From: Deltaproteobacteria bacterium
GTDB taxonomy: Bacteria > Desulfobacterota > DSM-4660 > Desulfatiglandales > HGW-15
Assembly (NCBI GenBank): GCA_016932115.1
Contig: JAFGDM010000017.1
Span: 1-38,335 of the forward strand
DNA: 38,335 nucleotides
Reading direction: 5' to 3'
Each line of letters starts with the position of its first letter. Positions within the stretch are counted from its first letter, which is position 1. This document shows, in pieces, positions 16,509 to 23,813 of the stretch. The position numbers and the translations under genes are program-made. The notes beneath the pieces were generated by a model. The model saw only the letters and a program-made list of their open reading frames with translations. It made no database searches and was not told the origin of the DNA.

Positions 16509-17345
16509 ATGATCGAAGCGCTTCAGTATGATTTCATGCGCCATGCTCTCGCAGCCGGGTTACTCTCAAGCGTGATATGTGGAATTATGGGCGCCTTGGT
16601 TGTCATCAATCGAATCGTTTTTTTGTCCGGGGGCATCGCCCATGCGGCCTATGGGGGGATCGGCCTAGCCTTTTATTTCAGATGGCCTTACTTCTTTGGA
16701 ACCATCGGTTTTTCTCTTGGGGCGGCGATGCTAATGGCGACGGTGACTCTGAAAGCAAAGCATCGAGCTGATACGATCATCGGCGTCATTTGGGCGCTGG
16801 GCATGGCCTTAGGGGTTATTTTACTGGACCTCACACCGGGCTATAATGTTGATCTCATGAGTTTTTTGTTCGGCAGCATCCTTACGGTTTCTGCCTCAGA
16901 TTTATGGATCATGCTCACCACAGCAATCGTGATATCCTTAATCGTTGCATGCTTTTACAAAGACCTGCTGGCGCTTTCCTACGACGAGGAATTCGCCCGG
17001 ATTCGCGGGGTTCCGGTGAAAACGGTCTATTTTATCATGATCTGCATGCTGGCTGTAACGATTGTTATGGTCATTCAAGTGGTAGGTCTTATCCTCGTGA
17101 TTGCCCTTTTGACCATTCCACCTTTCATTGCTGAAAAACATACGAAGTCGCTTTTCCAGATGATGGTGGGCTCGATCTGTCTAAGCGCTTTGTTTACCAC
17201 AAGCGGCCTGTGGCTTTCCTATGCCTTTGACCTGACATCGGGTGCTTCGATCATTCTGGTTGCCGGCATCGTCTTTCTTTTATTTCTGCCGCTAGAACAT
17301 CTCATCCGGCGCAGCCCTACGGAGAAGGCGGGATCCCCTCGTTAA
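16509..17345 (+). CDS. znuB: Zinc ABC transporter permease ZnuB
   Basis: Inner-membrane channel of the zinc importer (ABC-3 permease family), 278 residues with about eight hydrophobic helices. Family features include the region AALVVINRIVFLSGGIAHAAYGG in the second helix area and YDEEFARIRGVPV before the last helices. AGGAG (16496-16500) precedes the ATG. The gene ends convergently with the GNAT gene of the - strand; the 91-base gap holds no clear terminator. Confidence 0.92.
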   Translation: MIEALQYDFMRHALAAGLLSSVICGIMGALVVINRIVFLSGGIAHAAYGGIGLAFYFRWPYFFGTIGFSLGAAMLMATVTLKAKHRADTIIGVIWALGMALGVILLDLTPGYNVDLMSFLFGSILTVSASDLWIMLTTAIVISLIVACFYKDLLALSYDEEFARIRGVPVKTVYFIMICMLAVTIVMVIQVVGLILVIALLTIPPFIAEKHTKSLFQMMVGSICLSALFTTSGLWLSYAFDLTSGASIILVAGIVFLLFLPLEHLIRRSPTEKAGSPR

Positions 17346-17436
17346 AGCAAGAGTGTAATATTTTACCTGAAGTCTATTGAGCCCGTTGTTCGAGGGGTTG
17401 CAGAAAACCGGCGCGTTCAGGAGAGGCTCCCAGGGT

Positions 17437-17934
17437 TCAAAGAGTCTTGAGAAAAATGATCTTGTGATCATCCGGAGCGTAGAAATGTTCCAGAAGGGCT
17501 GCTTTGCTATATCCGCAGCGCTTGTAAAAGTTGTGAGTAGGCTCATACTGCGATCGCGAAGAGGTTTCAACGTACAACCGTTTGCCGCCAATCGCCCTGA
17601 TCCTCTCTTCGGTTCTTCGCAGGAGTTCTTTCCCCAAACCAAGCCCTCTCAAAGATTTCGAGACAGCAATCCAGTAAAGGTCAAAGCTCTCCAGCGTACA
17701 AGGAACCGGCCCAAAACAGGTGTAGCCTGAGAGCTCTCCACCCTTTTCCGCGAAGAGGAAGTGGTAGCCGCTAGAAAGGCCCTTTCTCTCTCTTTCCCTA
17801 ACCAGCTCAACAGCAATCTCGACTTCCTGGGAGGAGAAGAAGTCGGAAGATCTTACAATCGCAGAAACCCCGGCTGCATCAGAAGGCAGAGGGTGATCCC
17901 GATACTTGATTTCCAGAGGGTTGATGGTTTGCAC
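17437..17934 (-). CDS. GNAT N-acetyltransferase, last gene of the beta-lysine cluster
   Basis: 165-residue acetyltransferase. The acetyl-CoA-binding segment is in VSKSLRGLGLGKELLRRTEERI (about residues 91-112), preceded by the LYWIAV strand and followed by the Tyr-containing NFYKRCGYSKA region. The start is GTG 17934, which overlaps the 3' end of the GNAT-deacetylase gene by 56 bases; AGGTGAAC lies about 8 bases upstream, and no later start would keep the first strand. Being the last gene of an operon led by lysine 2,3-aminomutase, it could be the analogue of AblB (beta-lysine N6-acetyltransferase), but I see no diagnostic residues for that and similarity to AblB cannot be judged without alignment. 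Confidence 0.87.
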   Translation of the reverse strand: MQTINPLEIKYRDHPLPSDAAGVSAIVRSSDFFSSQEVEIAVELVRERERKGLSSGYHFLFAEKGGELSGYTCFGPVPCTLESFDLYWIAVSKSLRGLGLGKELLRRTEERIRAIGGKRLYVETSSRSQYEPTHNFYKRCGYSKAALLEHFYAPDDHKIIFLKTL

Positions 17935-19729
17935 GCTTTTCGTTCACCTGTTTGTTGTTATTAAGAGCGCCCCTTTTGAATGGAACGGAAAAGCGATGCA
18001 TTCCCTCCCAGAGGCCGAGGAAGAAATAGCGGGCGTTGGTGCCCAGGGTGCGGATTCTGTATCCCCCTTCCTGTACCACCAGGGTCGGCAGCCTAAGAGA
18101 GCCGATCATCCTTCCATTGGCACTGAAGTCTTTGGGCATGAGACCCCAGGTTCCTGTTGGGTCGCCCTTGGCTGTGTCCAGGCCCAATGCAATGATAAGG
18201 ACGTTTGCTTTGTATCGCGCAATCCGCCTCAAAGCCTTTGCAAGGGCTTGCCGGTATTGTTCTCCCGTAACGTGTTCGGGCAGCGGGTAGTTGACGTTGA
18301 AGCCCAATCCAGGACCCTCCCCTTTTTCATCATCAAACCCGCTGAAATAAGGGTAAGCGAAGTGAGGATGGCCGTGGATCGAGAGAGTCAATACGTCCGA
18401 TCGCCTGAGAAACACGTCCTGGGTTCCGTTTCCGTGGTGGTAGTCGATATCCAGAACCGCCACTTTCCCGAAAGCGCTCAGATAATGGGCTGCAATCGCC
18501 GCTGAATTAAGATAGCAGAAACCACCGAATGCCCTGCTCTCAGCGTGGTGTCCGGGGGGGCGAAGTAGCGCATAGGCGAGGCGATAGCCTTCCAGGACCT
18601 TGCGCGCTGCGCTCAAAGCGCAATCGACCGCCCGTTTGGCGGCAAAATAAGCATTTTCATTTAGAGGGGTAAAGGTATCGATGCAATAATACCCGGCCCG
18701 GATGGGTAATTCCTTAGGCGGTCTGGTCTTGTTGCGGATGGGGAACACATAAGGATAAACCGATTCGCCGGGCTCAACATTGGCACACACTTTTTTCAAG
18801 AAATGCACAAACCTTTGATCATGAACTTCCTTGATAAACTTATCCGAAAAATGCCGGATATTGATTTTCTCGAAGAGATGGGTCGGTTCCAGTTCTTTGA
18901 GAATGGCACTGACCCTTACGGGGGACTCCACGTATCCCTGCTCGTGAACGTGATGGATGGCATGCATATCGTTCACCACGAGAGCGATTCGCTTCTCAAG
19001 GGATGCGATGGGTCTCACTTCAGTGGTGCGTTCACCCTTGACGTATTTCGGTTCTCGCAGACGAACAGGCTGGTCACGGAAGGATCTCACGACTCCTTCA
19101 ATGTAAGCCGGGGGGCAAATGCCGGCGTAGTGCGTCTCGAGAATGGTACGAACGATCTTTCTCGTCAAATCCCGATCCAGGCTCAAGGTTTTGCCGAGGT
19201 TGTCGAAGACCAGGTAAGGCGGGCAGTCGCCGCCAGGCTTTACGGGCGTTTCATAGGCGGTGTTGATGATGGGCCGGGCGCCGAATCTCTCATAAAAGCG
19301 AAGCCGCTCGACATTCTGTTTGAGGATAGCCGCATCCCTACAAAGGTCGGGGTCATCTGGCAGGCTTTCGAAAAACAAACCCACTGAACGCAAGGATTGC
19401 GCTTCCTCTCTCACCCGCTGGTATAAAGCGCCTCCGATCCCGCTGCCTGTTCTGTAGGTTGCAGCGGATAGAAAATCCAGATAACAAAAACGCAAGTTCG
19501 GTACATGTTCCAACAGGGCAAAACCCTTAACCCTGCCTCTGATCCCTTCAGCGACAAAGATAATGGAACGGAAGCGGTACTTAAAGGGATCGGTCAGTTG
19601 ATCCGGAAGTTTGTCCGCCTTCTCCTTGGGAAGAAGAGGGAATTGTTTTAACAGGATGTCCTGGACCTGAGCAATCGCCTTGCGGTCAACCGGTAACAGA
19701 TCATCGTAGATGCGTCGGATCCGAAACAT
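17879..19729 (-). CDS. GNAT / histone-deacetylase-family (acetylpolyamine amidohydrolase-like) fusion
   Basis: 616 residues joining two opposite activities. Residues ~1-175 form a GNAT-like domain (acetyl-CoA loop around TYRTGSGIGGALYQ, residues 91-104; RFYERFGA at 144-151). After a linker (about 176-245), residues ~246-585 form a zinc deacetylase of the arginase/HDAC fold with all catalytic residues: tandem His394-His395 in RPPGHHAE, zinc ligands Asp429 and His431 in DIDYHHGNG, zinc ligand Asp518 in LGLDTAKGDP and the transition-state Tyr557 in QEGGY. The pattern is closest to acetylpolyamine amidohydrolases, which remove acetyl groups from amino-group-bearing small molecules. The last ~30 residues are polar and probably disordered. 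The ATG follows AGGATAAG and lies 19 bases after the ATP-grasp gene. Natural substrate unknown; a lysine-like or polyamine-like amine fits the operon. Confidence 0.9.
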   Translation of the reverse strand: MFRIRRIYDDLLPVDRKAIAQVQDILLKQFPLLPKEKADKLPDQLTDPFKYRFRSIIFVAEGIRGRVKGFALLEHVPNLRFCYLDFLSAATYRTGSGIGGALYQRVREEAQSLRSVGLFFESLPDDPDLCRDAAILKQNVERLRFYERFGARPIINTAYETPVKPGGDCPPYLVFDNLGKTLSLDRDLTRKIVRTILETHYAGICPPAYIEGVVRSFRDQPVRLREPKYVKGERTTEVRPIASLEKRIALVVNDMHAIHHVHEQGYVESPVRVSAILKELEPTHLFEKINIRHFSDKFIKEVHDQRFVHFLKKVCANVEPGESVYPYVFPIRNKTRPPKELPIRAGYYCIDTFTPLNENAYFAAKRAVDCALSAARKVLEGYRLAYALLRPPGHHAESRAFGGFCYLNSAAIAAHYLSAFGKVAVLDIDYHHGNGTQDVFLRRSDVLTLSIHGHPHFAYPYFSGFDDEKGEGPGLGFNVNYPLPEHVTGEQYRQALAKALRRIARYKANVLIIALGLDTAKGDPTGTWGLMPKDFSANGRMIGSLRLPTLVVQEGGYRIRTLGTNARYFFLGLWEGMHRFSVPFKRGALNNNKQVNEKRANHQPSGNQVSGSPSAF

Positions 19730-19748
19730 AAAGACTTATCCTGCTTGC

Positions 19749-20747
19749 TCAAATACCCTTCTCAATTCCTGAATCCTCAAGAATTCTTTCTACCATTCGG
19801 CAGTACGGTATCCCGGCTCGATCGATTGCAGCGATGAACCCCGCATCCGGAGAAAGACATGGGTTGGCGTTTATTTCTAGAACCCATGGCCGGTTTTTCT
19901 CATCCACCCTAAAGTCCACCCTGGCATAGCCTCTGATCTCGAAAAGACTCCAGCAACGCCTTGCAAGTTCACTGAGCCTCTGCAGCAAAGGACGATCGGA
20001 CATTGAGAAATCAAAGTTCCTCCTGGTATGTCGACACTCGAAGCTGTCTTCTTCCCATTTGGCCCGGTAGTCCAGCATTTTCAGTTTTCCAGGGGGATAG
20101 CCGTCAAAACGCATCTCTGCAGGGGGGAGCACTTCAGGACCATCCCGTGATGCGAGCAATGAAAGATTGAATTCCCTTCCTTCAATATAGGCTTCTACAA
20201 AGCCTTCCCCACCAAGGCCGGCCCTGCGCTGCTGCAAGGCTCTGAGGAGCTGACGGGAGTCACTGGCTGCGACCACCGAATCTTCTCCGAGTCCTATGGA
20301 TGCGTGCTCCCAAGTGGACTTAACAATAAAACATCCTTGAAGCGAAAACGGTGCAGCCTTCAATTCCGCCTCCGAAAAACTCCGCGGCGTGGGGATGCCC
20401 ACGTTTACGAGCTCTTTTTTTGCAATCCTTTTGTTCGAGGTGGTGTAAAGGGAATCCGTTTTTGAGCCTGTATAGGGGACCCCCACGAGGTCCATAAGAG
20501 CCGAAGCGAGATAAATGAGCCGTCCGTGACCTTCTACGGACTCAACAAGATTAAAAACAAAAGCCGGCTTTATGCTTTGAATGGTTTTCATGAAACCGGC
20601 CAGATCTAGTGAGAAAGGAACCTCAACAGGTTCCCAGCCACTATCTGCGAGGGCCTGCCCTACTGCATGGGCCTGGACTAGGGTATCCTTTTGGTCGGGA
20701 TTGCCTTGTTCCACGATACGGTCATATAGAATAAGAGCTTTCGGCAT
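19749..20747 (-). CDS. ATP-grasp ligase, D-Ala-D-Ala-ligase-like (second of pair)
   Basis: 332 residues from ATG 20747 (MPKALILYDR); the longer open frame to 20846 would overlap the preceding gene and adds nothing homologous. Order of parts: N-terminal Rossmann-like domain with FNLVESVEGHG and GVPYTGS (the D-Ala-D-Ala ligase serine/tyrosine region), central ATP-grasp with FIVKSTWEHASIGL as glycine-rich lid, and the C-terminal magnesium site in VLEINANPCLSPDAGF. Family members join an amino acid carboxylate to an amine via an acyl phosphate. It differs clearly from the neighbouring ATP-grasp enzyme, so the pair probably makes two successive bonds or acts on different partners. No good ribosome-binding site is seen; the gap to the previous stop is 20 bases. 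Confidence 0.87.
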   Translation of the reverse strand: MPKALILYDRIVEQGNPDQKDTLVQAHAVGQALADSGWEPVEVPFSLDLAGFMKTIQSIKPAFVFNLVESVEGHGRLIYLASALMDLVGVPYTGSKTDSLYTTSNKRIAKKELVNVGIPTPRSFSEAELKAAPFSLQGCFIVKSTWEHASIGLGEDSVVAASDSRQLLRALQQRRAGLGGEGFVEAYIEGREFNLSLLASRDGPEVLPPAEMRFDGYPPGKLKMLDYRAKWEEDSFECRHTRRNFDFSMSDRPLLQRLSELARRCWSLFEIRGYARVDFRVDEKNRPWVLEINANPCLSPDAGFIAAIDRAGIPYCRMVERILEDSGIEKGI

Positions 20748-20767
20748 TTTCTGCTTAGACAGGAAAG

Positions 20768-21745
20768 CTAGGGTTCTATTCTCATCAGCGCGGAATCCAT
20801 GATCCGAGAAATCAGTTCCCGGTATGTCACCCCTGCAAGGCGGCAAAGAATGGGCAGGTCGGAAATCTCCGGATTCAGACCGGCAAGAGGATTCACCTCC
20901 AAAAAATGAAGCATGCCATCCGCATCGGCCCGCAGATCAATCCGACCACCGTCCCTGCATCCAAGTCCGCGCCATGCAGAAAGCGCAAGTTTAACTGCCT
21001 TCTCAGCCGTCTCGTCTCGGCCTTGGCGGTACTCCACCACCTGTTCAAAATGTTTTTTGTTGTGGTATGAATACGCCGCAACGTCTGCGCCCTTTTTCAA
21101 GATCACCTCGATTGCACCGATTGCCACAGAGGATTTCCCTGTTCCCGTGACCCCGACCGTAAACTCTTTTCCCGGCAAGAAACGCTCTACAAGCACCGGC
21201 TGTCTAAAGCGCTTAAGCAACCTGCGACAGGCTGTTGAGAGTTGTCGCTTGTTCTTGATCATTGAGGCTGCGCCTATCCCTTTCCCCGTGCCTTCCGCCA
21301 CAGGTTTTGCAAAGAGTGGGAAAGGAAGATCTGCAGACGGAATTTCCTCTTCGTTTTCAATGATTCGAAAATCGGGTGTGGGTATTCCTAGATCCCGAAT
21401 CACGCGTTTGGTCATCCCCTTGTGAAGGGTAAGGCAGAGAACGAGGGGGTCGGAAAAGGTGTAAGGAATGTCGTAAGCTTCCAGCAGGGCGGGAACCTGG
21501 GCTTCCCGGCTGAAACCTCTTATCCCTTCTGCGATGTTGAATACCAGATCCCACCGATTCCCGGCAACGAGCCGCTTCGCAAGGCTTTGGATATGACCAA
21601 TGCGATCGGTTTCAAATCCCAGTAGCCGGAGGGTCTGATCGATCGCCTCGATGGTGTCGAGACGATCGAATTCAGCTGCGTCTTCCTTGCTTATGCCCCG
21701 GACTAAATATTCCTCCTGGAGATCGTAAGTGATCCCAACCTTCAT
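20768..21745 (-). CDS. ATP-grasp ligase, D-Ala-D-Ala-ligase-like (first of pair)
   Basis: 325 residues starting at ATG 21745, which shares one base with the stop of the kamA-like gene (TGATG), with AAGAGG about 8 bases upstream. The N-terminal domain has FNIAEGIRGFSREAQVP, the EG...E...P pattern of D-Ala-D-Ala ligases; the ATP-grasp core has LFAKPVAEGTGKGI (phosphate-binding lid) and LVERFLPGKEFTVGV; the C-terminal magnesium-binding segment is LEVNPLAGLNPEISDLP. Peptidoglycan Ddl is unlikely, because the gene is coupled to an aminomutase and a second ligase instead of mur genes. The likely role is ATP-dependent amide formation on an amino acid such as beta-lysine (inference). Confidence 0.88.
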   Translation of the reverse strand: MKVGITYDLQEEYLVRGISKEDAAEFDRLDTIEAIDQTLRLLGFETDRIGHIQSLAKRLVAGNRWDLVFNIAEGIRGFSREAQVPALLEAYDIPYTFSDPLVLCLTLHKGMTKRVIRDLGIPTPDFRIIENEEEIPSADLPFPLFAKPVAEGTGKGIGAASMIKNKRQLSTACRRLLKRFRQPVLVERFLPGKEFTVGVTGTGKSSVAIGAIEVILKKGADVAAYSYHNKKHFEQVVEYRQGRDETAEKAVKLALSAWRGLGCRDGGRIDLRADADGMLHFLEVNPLAGLNPEISDLPILCRLAGVTYRELISRIMDSALMRIEP

Positions 21746-23091
21746 CAAAAAGCCTCTTGCTGAACCGAGGCACCTGCCGAATTACATGCATAGGCCTTTC
21801 CTTCCGAGTCAGGATACCGGTAAGTGCGGCCCTCATAGTTCGTAAGCAGGAGATCTTCACCGTCCCGGCCTACCACATAGTCAGGGAGCAACGGGATTTT
21901 TCCCCCTCCACCAGGCGCGTCGATTACGTAGGTTGGAACGGCGTATCCCGTGGTGTGCCCTCTTAACCCCCGAATGATCTCCAGACCCTTTTGCACAGGC
22001 GTCCGGAAATGGGCAGACCCCAAAATGGGATCGCATTGGTAGAGATAGTAAGGCTTAACCCGCATTTTGAGAAGTCCATGAACAAGGTTTTTCATGGTTT
22101 CCACCCGGTCATTGATTCCAGCCAAGAGCACCGTTTGACTTCCTAAAGGTATTCCGGCATCAGCCAGCCTTTCACACGCCTGGCTCACCTCCGGCGTTAG
22201 CTCTTCCGGATGACTGAAGTGAATGCTCATCCAGAGAGGATGATATTTTTTCAGCATCCGAGTCAAGGTGGGCGTAATCCGCTGAGGCAGGACGACAGGG
22301 GCTTTTGTTCCGATTCTCACGAATTCCACGTGCTTGATCCGACGCAGTCTGGTAAGCAGCCATTGCAGGGATTCGTCCGGTAGGGTCAAGGGGTCTCCAC
22401 CGGAAAGAAGCACATCACGAACTCTGGGTGTGCTTGCGATGTAGGCAAGCGCTTTTTCCCAGCGGTCCATGCTGGCTGCAAAGCCGTTCCCGTGGCCCAC
22501 CATGCGTGAACGGGTACAGTACCTGCAATAAGTGGAGCAGAAATCCGTGATGAGAAATAGAACCCTGTCCGGATAGCGGTGGACAAGGCCCGGCACAGGA
22601 CTGTCATGATCTTCCCCAAGAGGATCCGCCGCCTCACCCGCAGAATGAAGATATTCTCCGGTCACTGGAATAACGCACCTTCGAAGCGGCTGAAGAGGAT
22701 CCTTTCGGTCCAGGAGGCTGGCATAATAAGGGGTAATCGCCAGGGGCAGTTGACCGGCCATAGACGTCATGGCTATCCTCTCGTCCTCTGAGAGCGTAAT
22801 CAGGTTGGAAAGAGAATTAATATCCCTGATGCGGTGACGAAGCTGCCAGTGCCAATCGTTCCACTCCGTAAGATTTGACTCAGGGAAAAAGCGTTTCCGG
22901 AATGCCGTGCTTCTGGCGCTACACCGGAAACTGGGAAGGTGCGGCACTTTCTGAATCGATATTATTTTGCGGTTTTCTTTTTGCGGCCATGGATCGAGGA
23001 TCGACCCCGGTTCTATACCTCCGAGCCCGTAACCCGAACTCGGAGGCTCAAAATCCTCCGTGCTTAACATTTCTTTCTTCATCTTCTTCAC
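21745..23091 (-). CDS. kamA: Lysine 2,3-aminomutase (radical SAM, KamA family)
   Basis: 448-residue radical SAM/PLP enzyme predicted to convert L-lysine to beta-lysine. The [4Fe-4S] cluster motif is Cys185-x3-Cys189-x2-Cys192 in DFCSTYCRYCTRSR. Residues aligning with the Clostridium subterminale enzyme are kept: Arg194 (carboxylate), Asp354 in QCDPILGSAHFRTP and Asp391 in YVIDAPGGGGK (both binding the epsilon-amino group), and PLP lysine Lys398. Glutamate 2,3-aminomutases replace these two Asp residues, so lysine is the likely substrate. About 60 residues precede the usual core start. The start is GTG 23091 or one of two ATGs at 23082 and 23070; ribosome-binding sites are weak for all. First gene of a five-gene operon with a good promoter at 23252-23224. 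Confidence 0.92.
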   Translation of the reverse strand: MKKMKKEMLSTEDFEPPSSGYGLGGIEPGSILDPWPQKENRKIISIQKVPHLPSFRCSARSTAFRKRFFPESNLTEWNDWHWQLRHRIRDINSLSNLITLSEDERIAMTSMAGQLPLAITPYYASLLDRKDPLQPLRRCVIPVTGEYLHSAGEAADPLGEDHDSPVPGLVHRYPDRVLFLITDFCSTYCRYCTRSRMVGHGNGFAASMDRWEKALAYIASTPRVRDVLLSGGDPLTLPDESLQWLLTRLRRIKHVEFVRIGTKAPVVLPQRITPTLTRMLKKYHPLWMSIHFSHPEELTPEVSQACERLADAGIPLGSQTVLLAGINDRVETMKNLVHGLLKMRVKPYYLYQCDPILGSAHFRTPVQKGLEIIRGLRGHTTGYAVPTYVIDAPGGGGKIPLLPDYVVGRDGEDLLLTNYEGRTYRYPDSEGKAYACNSAGASVQQEAF

Positions 23092-23115
23092 GCCCCCGCG
23101 GTGTGAAATCTAGCA

Positions 23116-23136
23116 GAGGAACAATATCCTCCTTTT
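23116..23136 (-). promoter_or_regulatory. Strong Shine-Dalgarno without start codon, in small hairpin (kamA leader)
   Basis: The minus strand reads AAAAGGAGGA (23136-23127), a near-perfect ribosome-binding site, but it lies 35 bases before the kamA start and the only nearby codon (TTG at 3 bases) runs into a stop after four codons. GAGGA and TCCTC can pair around a 6-base loop (23131-23116). It may be a standby site, a tiny leader peptide or a relic start. Confidence 0.3.
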
Positions 23137-23223
23137 AACTCGAAATCCTTTTCATCAAAAGCTCAGGACCTATGCTTGACGCTTAACCCCTGCATCATGT
23201 GAATTGTTGACATTTAGATGGAA

Positions 23224-23252
23224 ATTATAGTTAACAAAAAATTCCGATGCAA
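23224..23252 (-). promoter_or_regulatory. Sigma-70-type promoter for the kamA operon
   Basis: On the minus strand, TTGCAT (23252-23247), a 17-base spacer and a perfect TATAAT (23229-23224). It lies just behind the stop of the 85-residue gene and gives a leader of about 125 bases before kamA. Confidence 0.6.
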
Positions 23253-23271
23253 GGGTAAATGGACACTTAAA

Positions 23272-23529
23272 TTATTTCAAAATGCGCGATTCCGATTCCT
23301 CCGCTTTTTTCAGTTTGTACCTTCTGACTTTGATTGCTTTCTTTTGGTTTTCTTCGGATATCTCACCGCCCACTTCCACTTCTTTCCGGATAAGCGCAAG
23401 CAACTCGAGTCCTTTTCCCTGCTCTTCCACCATGTATTCGTTTTCGTCATGAGAGGATATGGCGATGCGCACCACGTTTCCTCGATCATCCCAGTCCATC
23501 GGGATGACCACCCCTCTGATGATGCTCAT
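23272..23529 (-). CDS. Small hypothetical protein, possible OB-like fold
   Basis: 85 residues from ATG 23529, chosen because GGGAG lies 7 bases upstream; the open frame extends to 23598, but those residues are not needed. I do not recognise a named family. The first ~55 residues alternate like a small beta barrel (RGVVIPMDWDDRGNVVRIAI, then EYMV) and the C-terminus is basic and charged (KKAIKVRRYKLKKAEE), which could suit nucleic-acid binding; this is inference. A near-consensus sigma-54 promoter lies 45 bases upstream, and the orphan sigma-54 activator gene precedes it on the same strand, so regulated expression is likely. Confidence 0.7.
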   Translation of the reverse strand: MSIIRGVVIPMDWDDRGNVVRIAISSHDENEYMVEEQGKGLELLALIRKEVEVGGEISEENQKKAIKVRRYKLKKAEESESRILK

Positions 23530-23573
23530 CTTGCTTCTCCCTTTTTTCACCCCGGTTCCATACATTAAGAGTG

Positions 23574-23589
23574 AGCATGCCTCGTGCCA
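23574..23589 (-). promoter_or_regulatory. Sigma-54 (-24/-12) promoter
   Basis: The minus strand reads TGGCAC-N5-ATGCT (23589-23574). The -24 element is perfect, and the essential GG and GC doublets are separated by the required 10 bases; the -12 element differs from TTGCA at its first and last bases. It points to the 85-residue gene starting at 23529 and lies downstream of a sigma-54 activator gene. Confidence 0.6.
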
Positions 23590-23755
23590 AAAGCGCAATC
23601 ATCTGAAATTTTTCGATTTTTTTAGCCTTTCGGATTTTAGCTGGAATGATCGGTTCCGATTTCACCTGAACTATAAGAGGCTAGGCGGATAAGAAACAGC
23701 CCAAGCATTGCTAACTGCTTGAAAGGTTTGGTTAAATTTAAAATGGAAGCAGTAG

Positions 23756-23778
23756 TTCCGATATCTTTGCGATCGGAA
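23756..23778 (-). other. 7-bp inverted repeat behind the sigma-54 activator gene
   Basis: TTCCGAT / ATCGGAA, perfect arms around a 9-base loop, 36 bases after the stop of the activator gene. There is no U-run, so it is either a weak or factor-assisted terminator, an mRNA 3' stabiliser or a protein-binding dyad for the promoter about 170 bases downstream. Confidence 0.3.
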
Positions 23779-23813
23779 TCTCCAGTTCCTCATAGGTCTA
23801 AAAATATACCATC

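Noticed and set aside
20768-21745. Peptidoglycan D-Ala-D-Ala ligase (ddl)
   Set aside because: The gene is translationally coupled to an aminomutase and a second ATP-grasp gene, with no mur/fts context; sequence details also differ from Ddl.
21745-23091. EF-P-modifying EpmB instead of metabolic lysine aminomutase
   Set aside because: No efp or epmA is nearby, the protein is longer than EpmB, and the operon partners act on small molecules.
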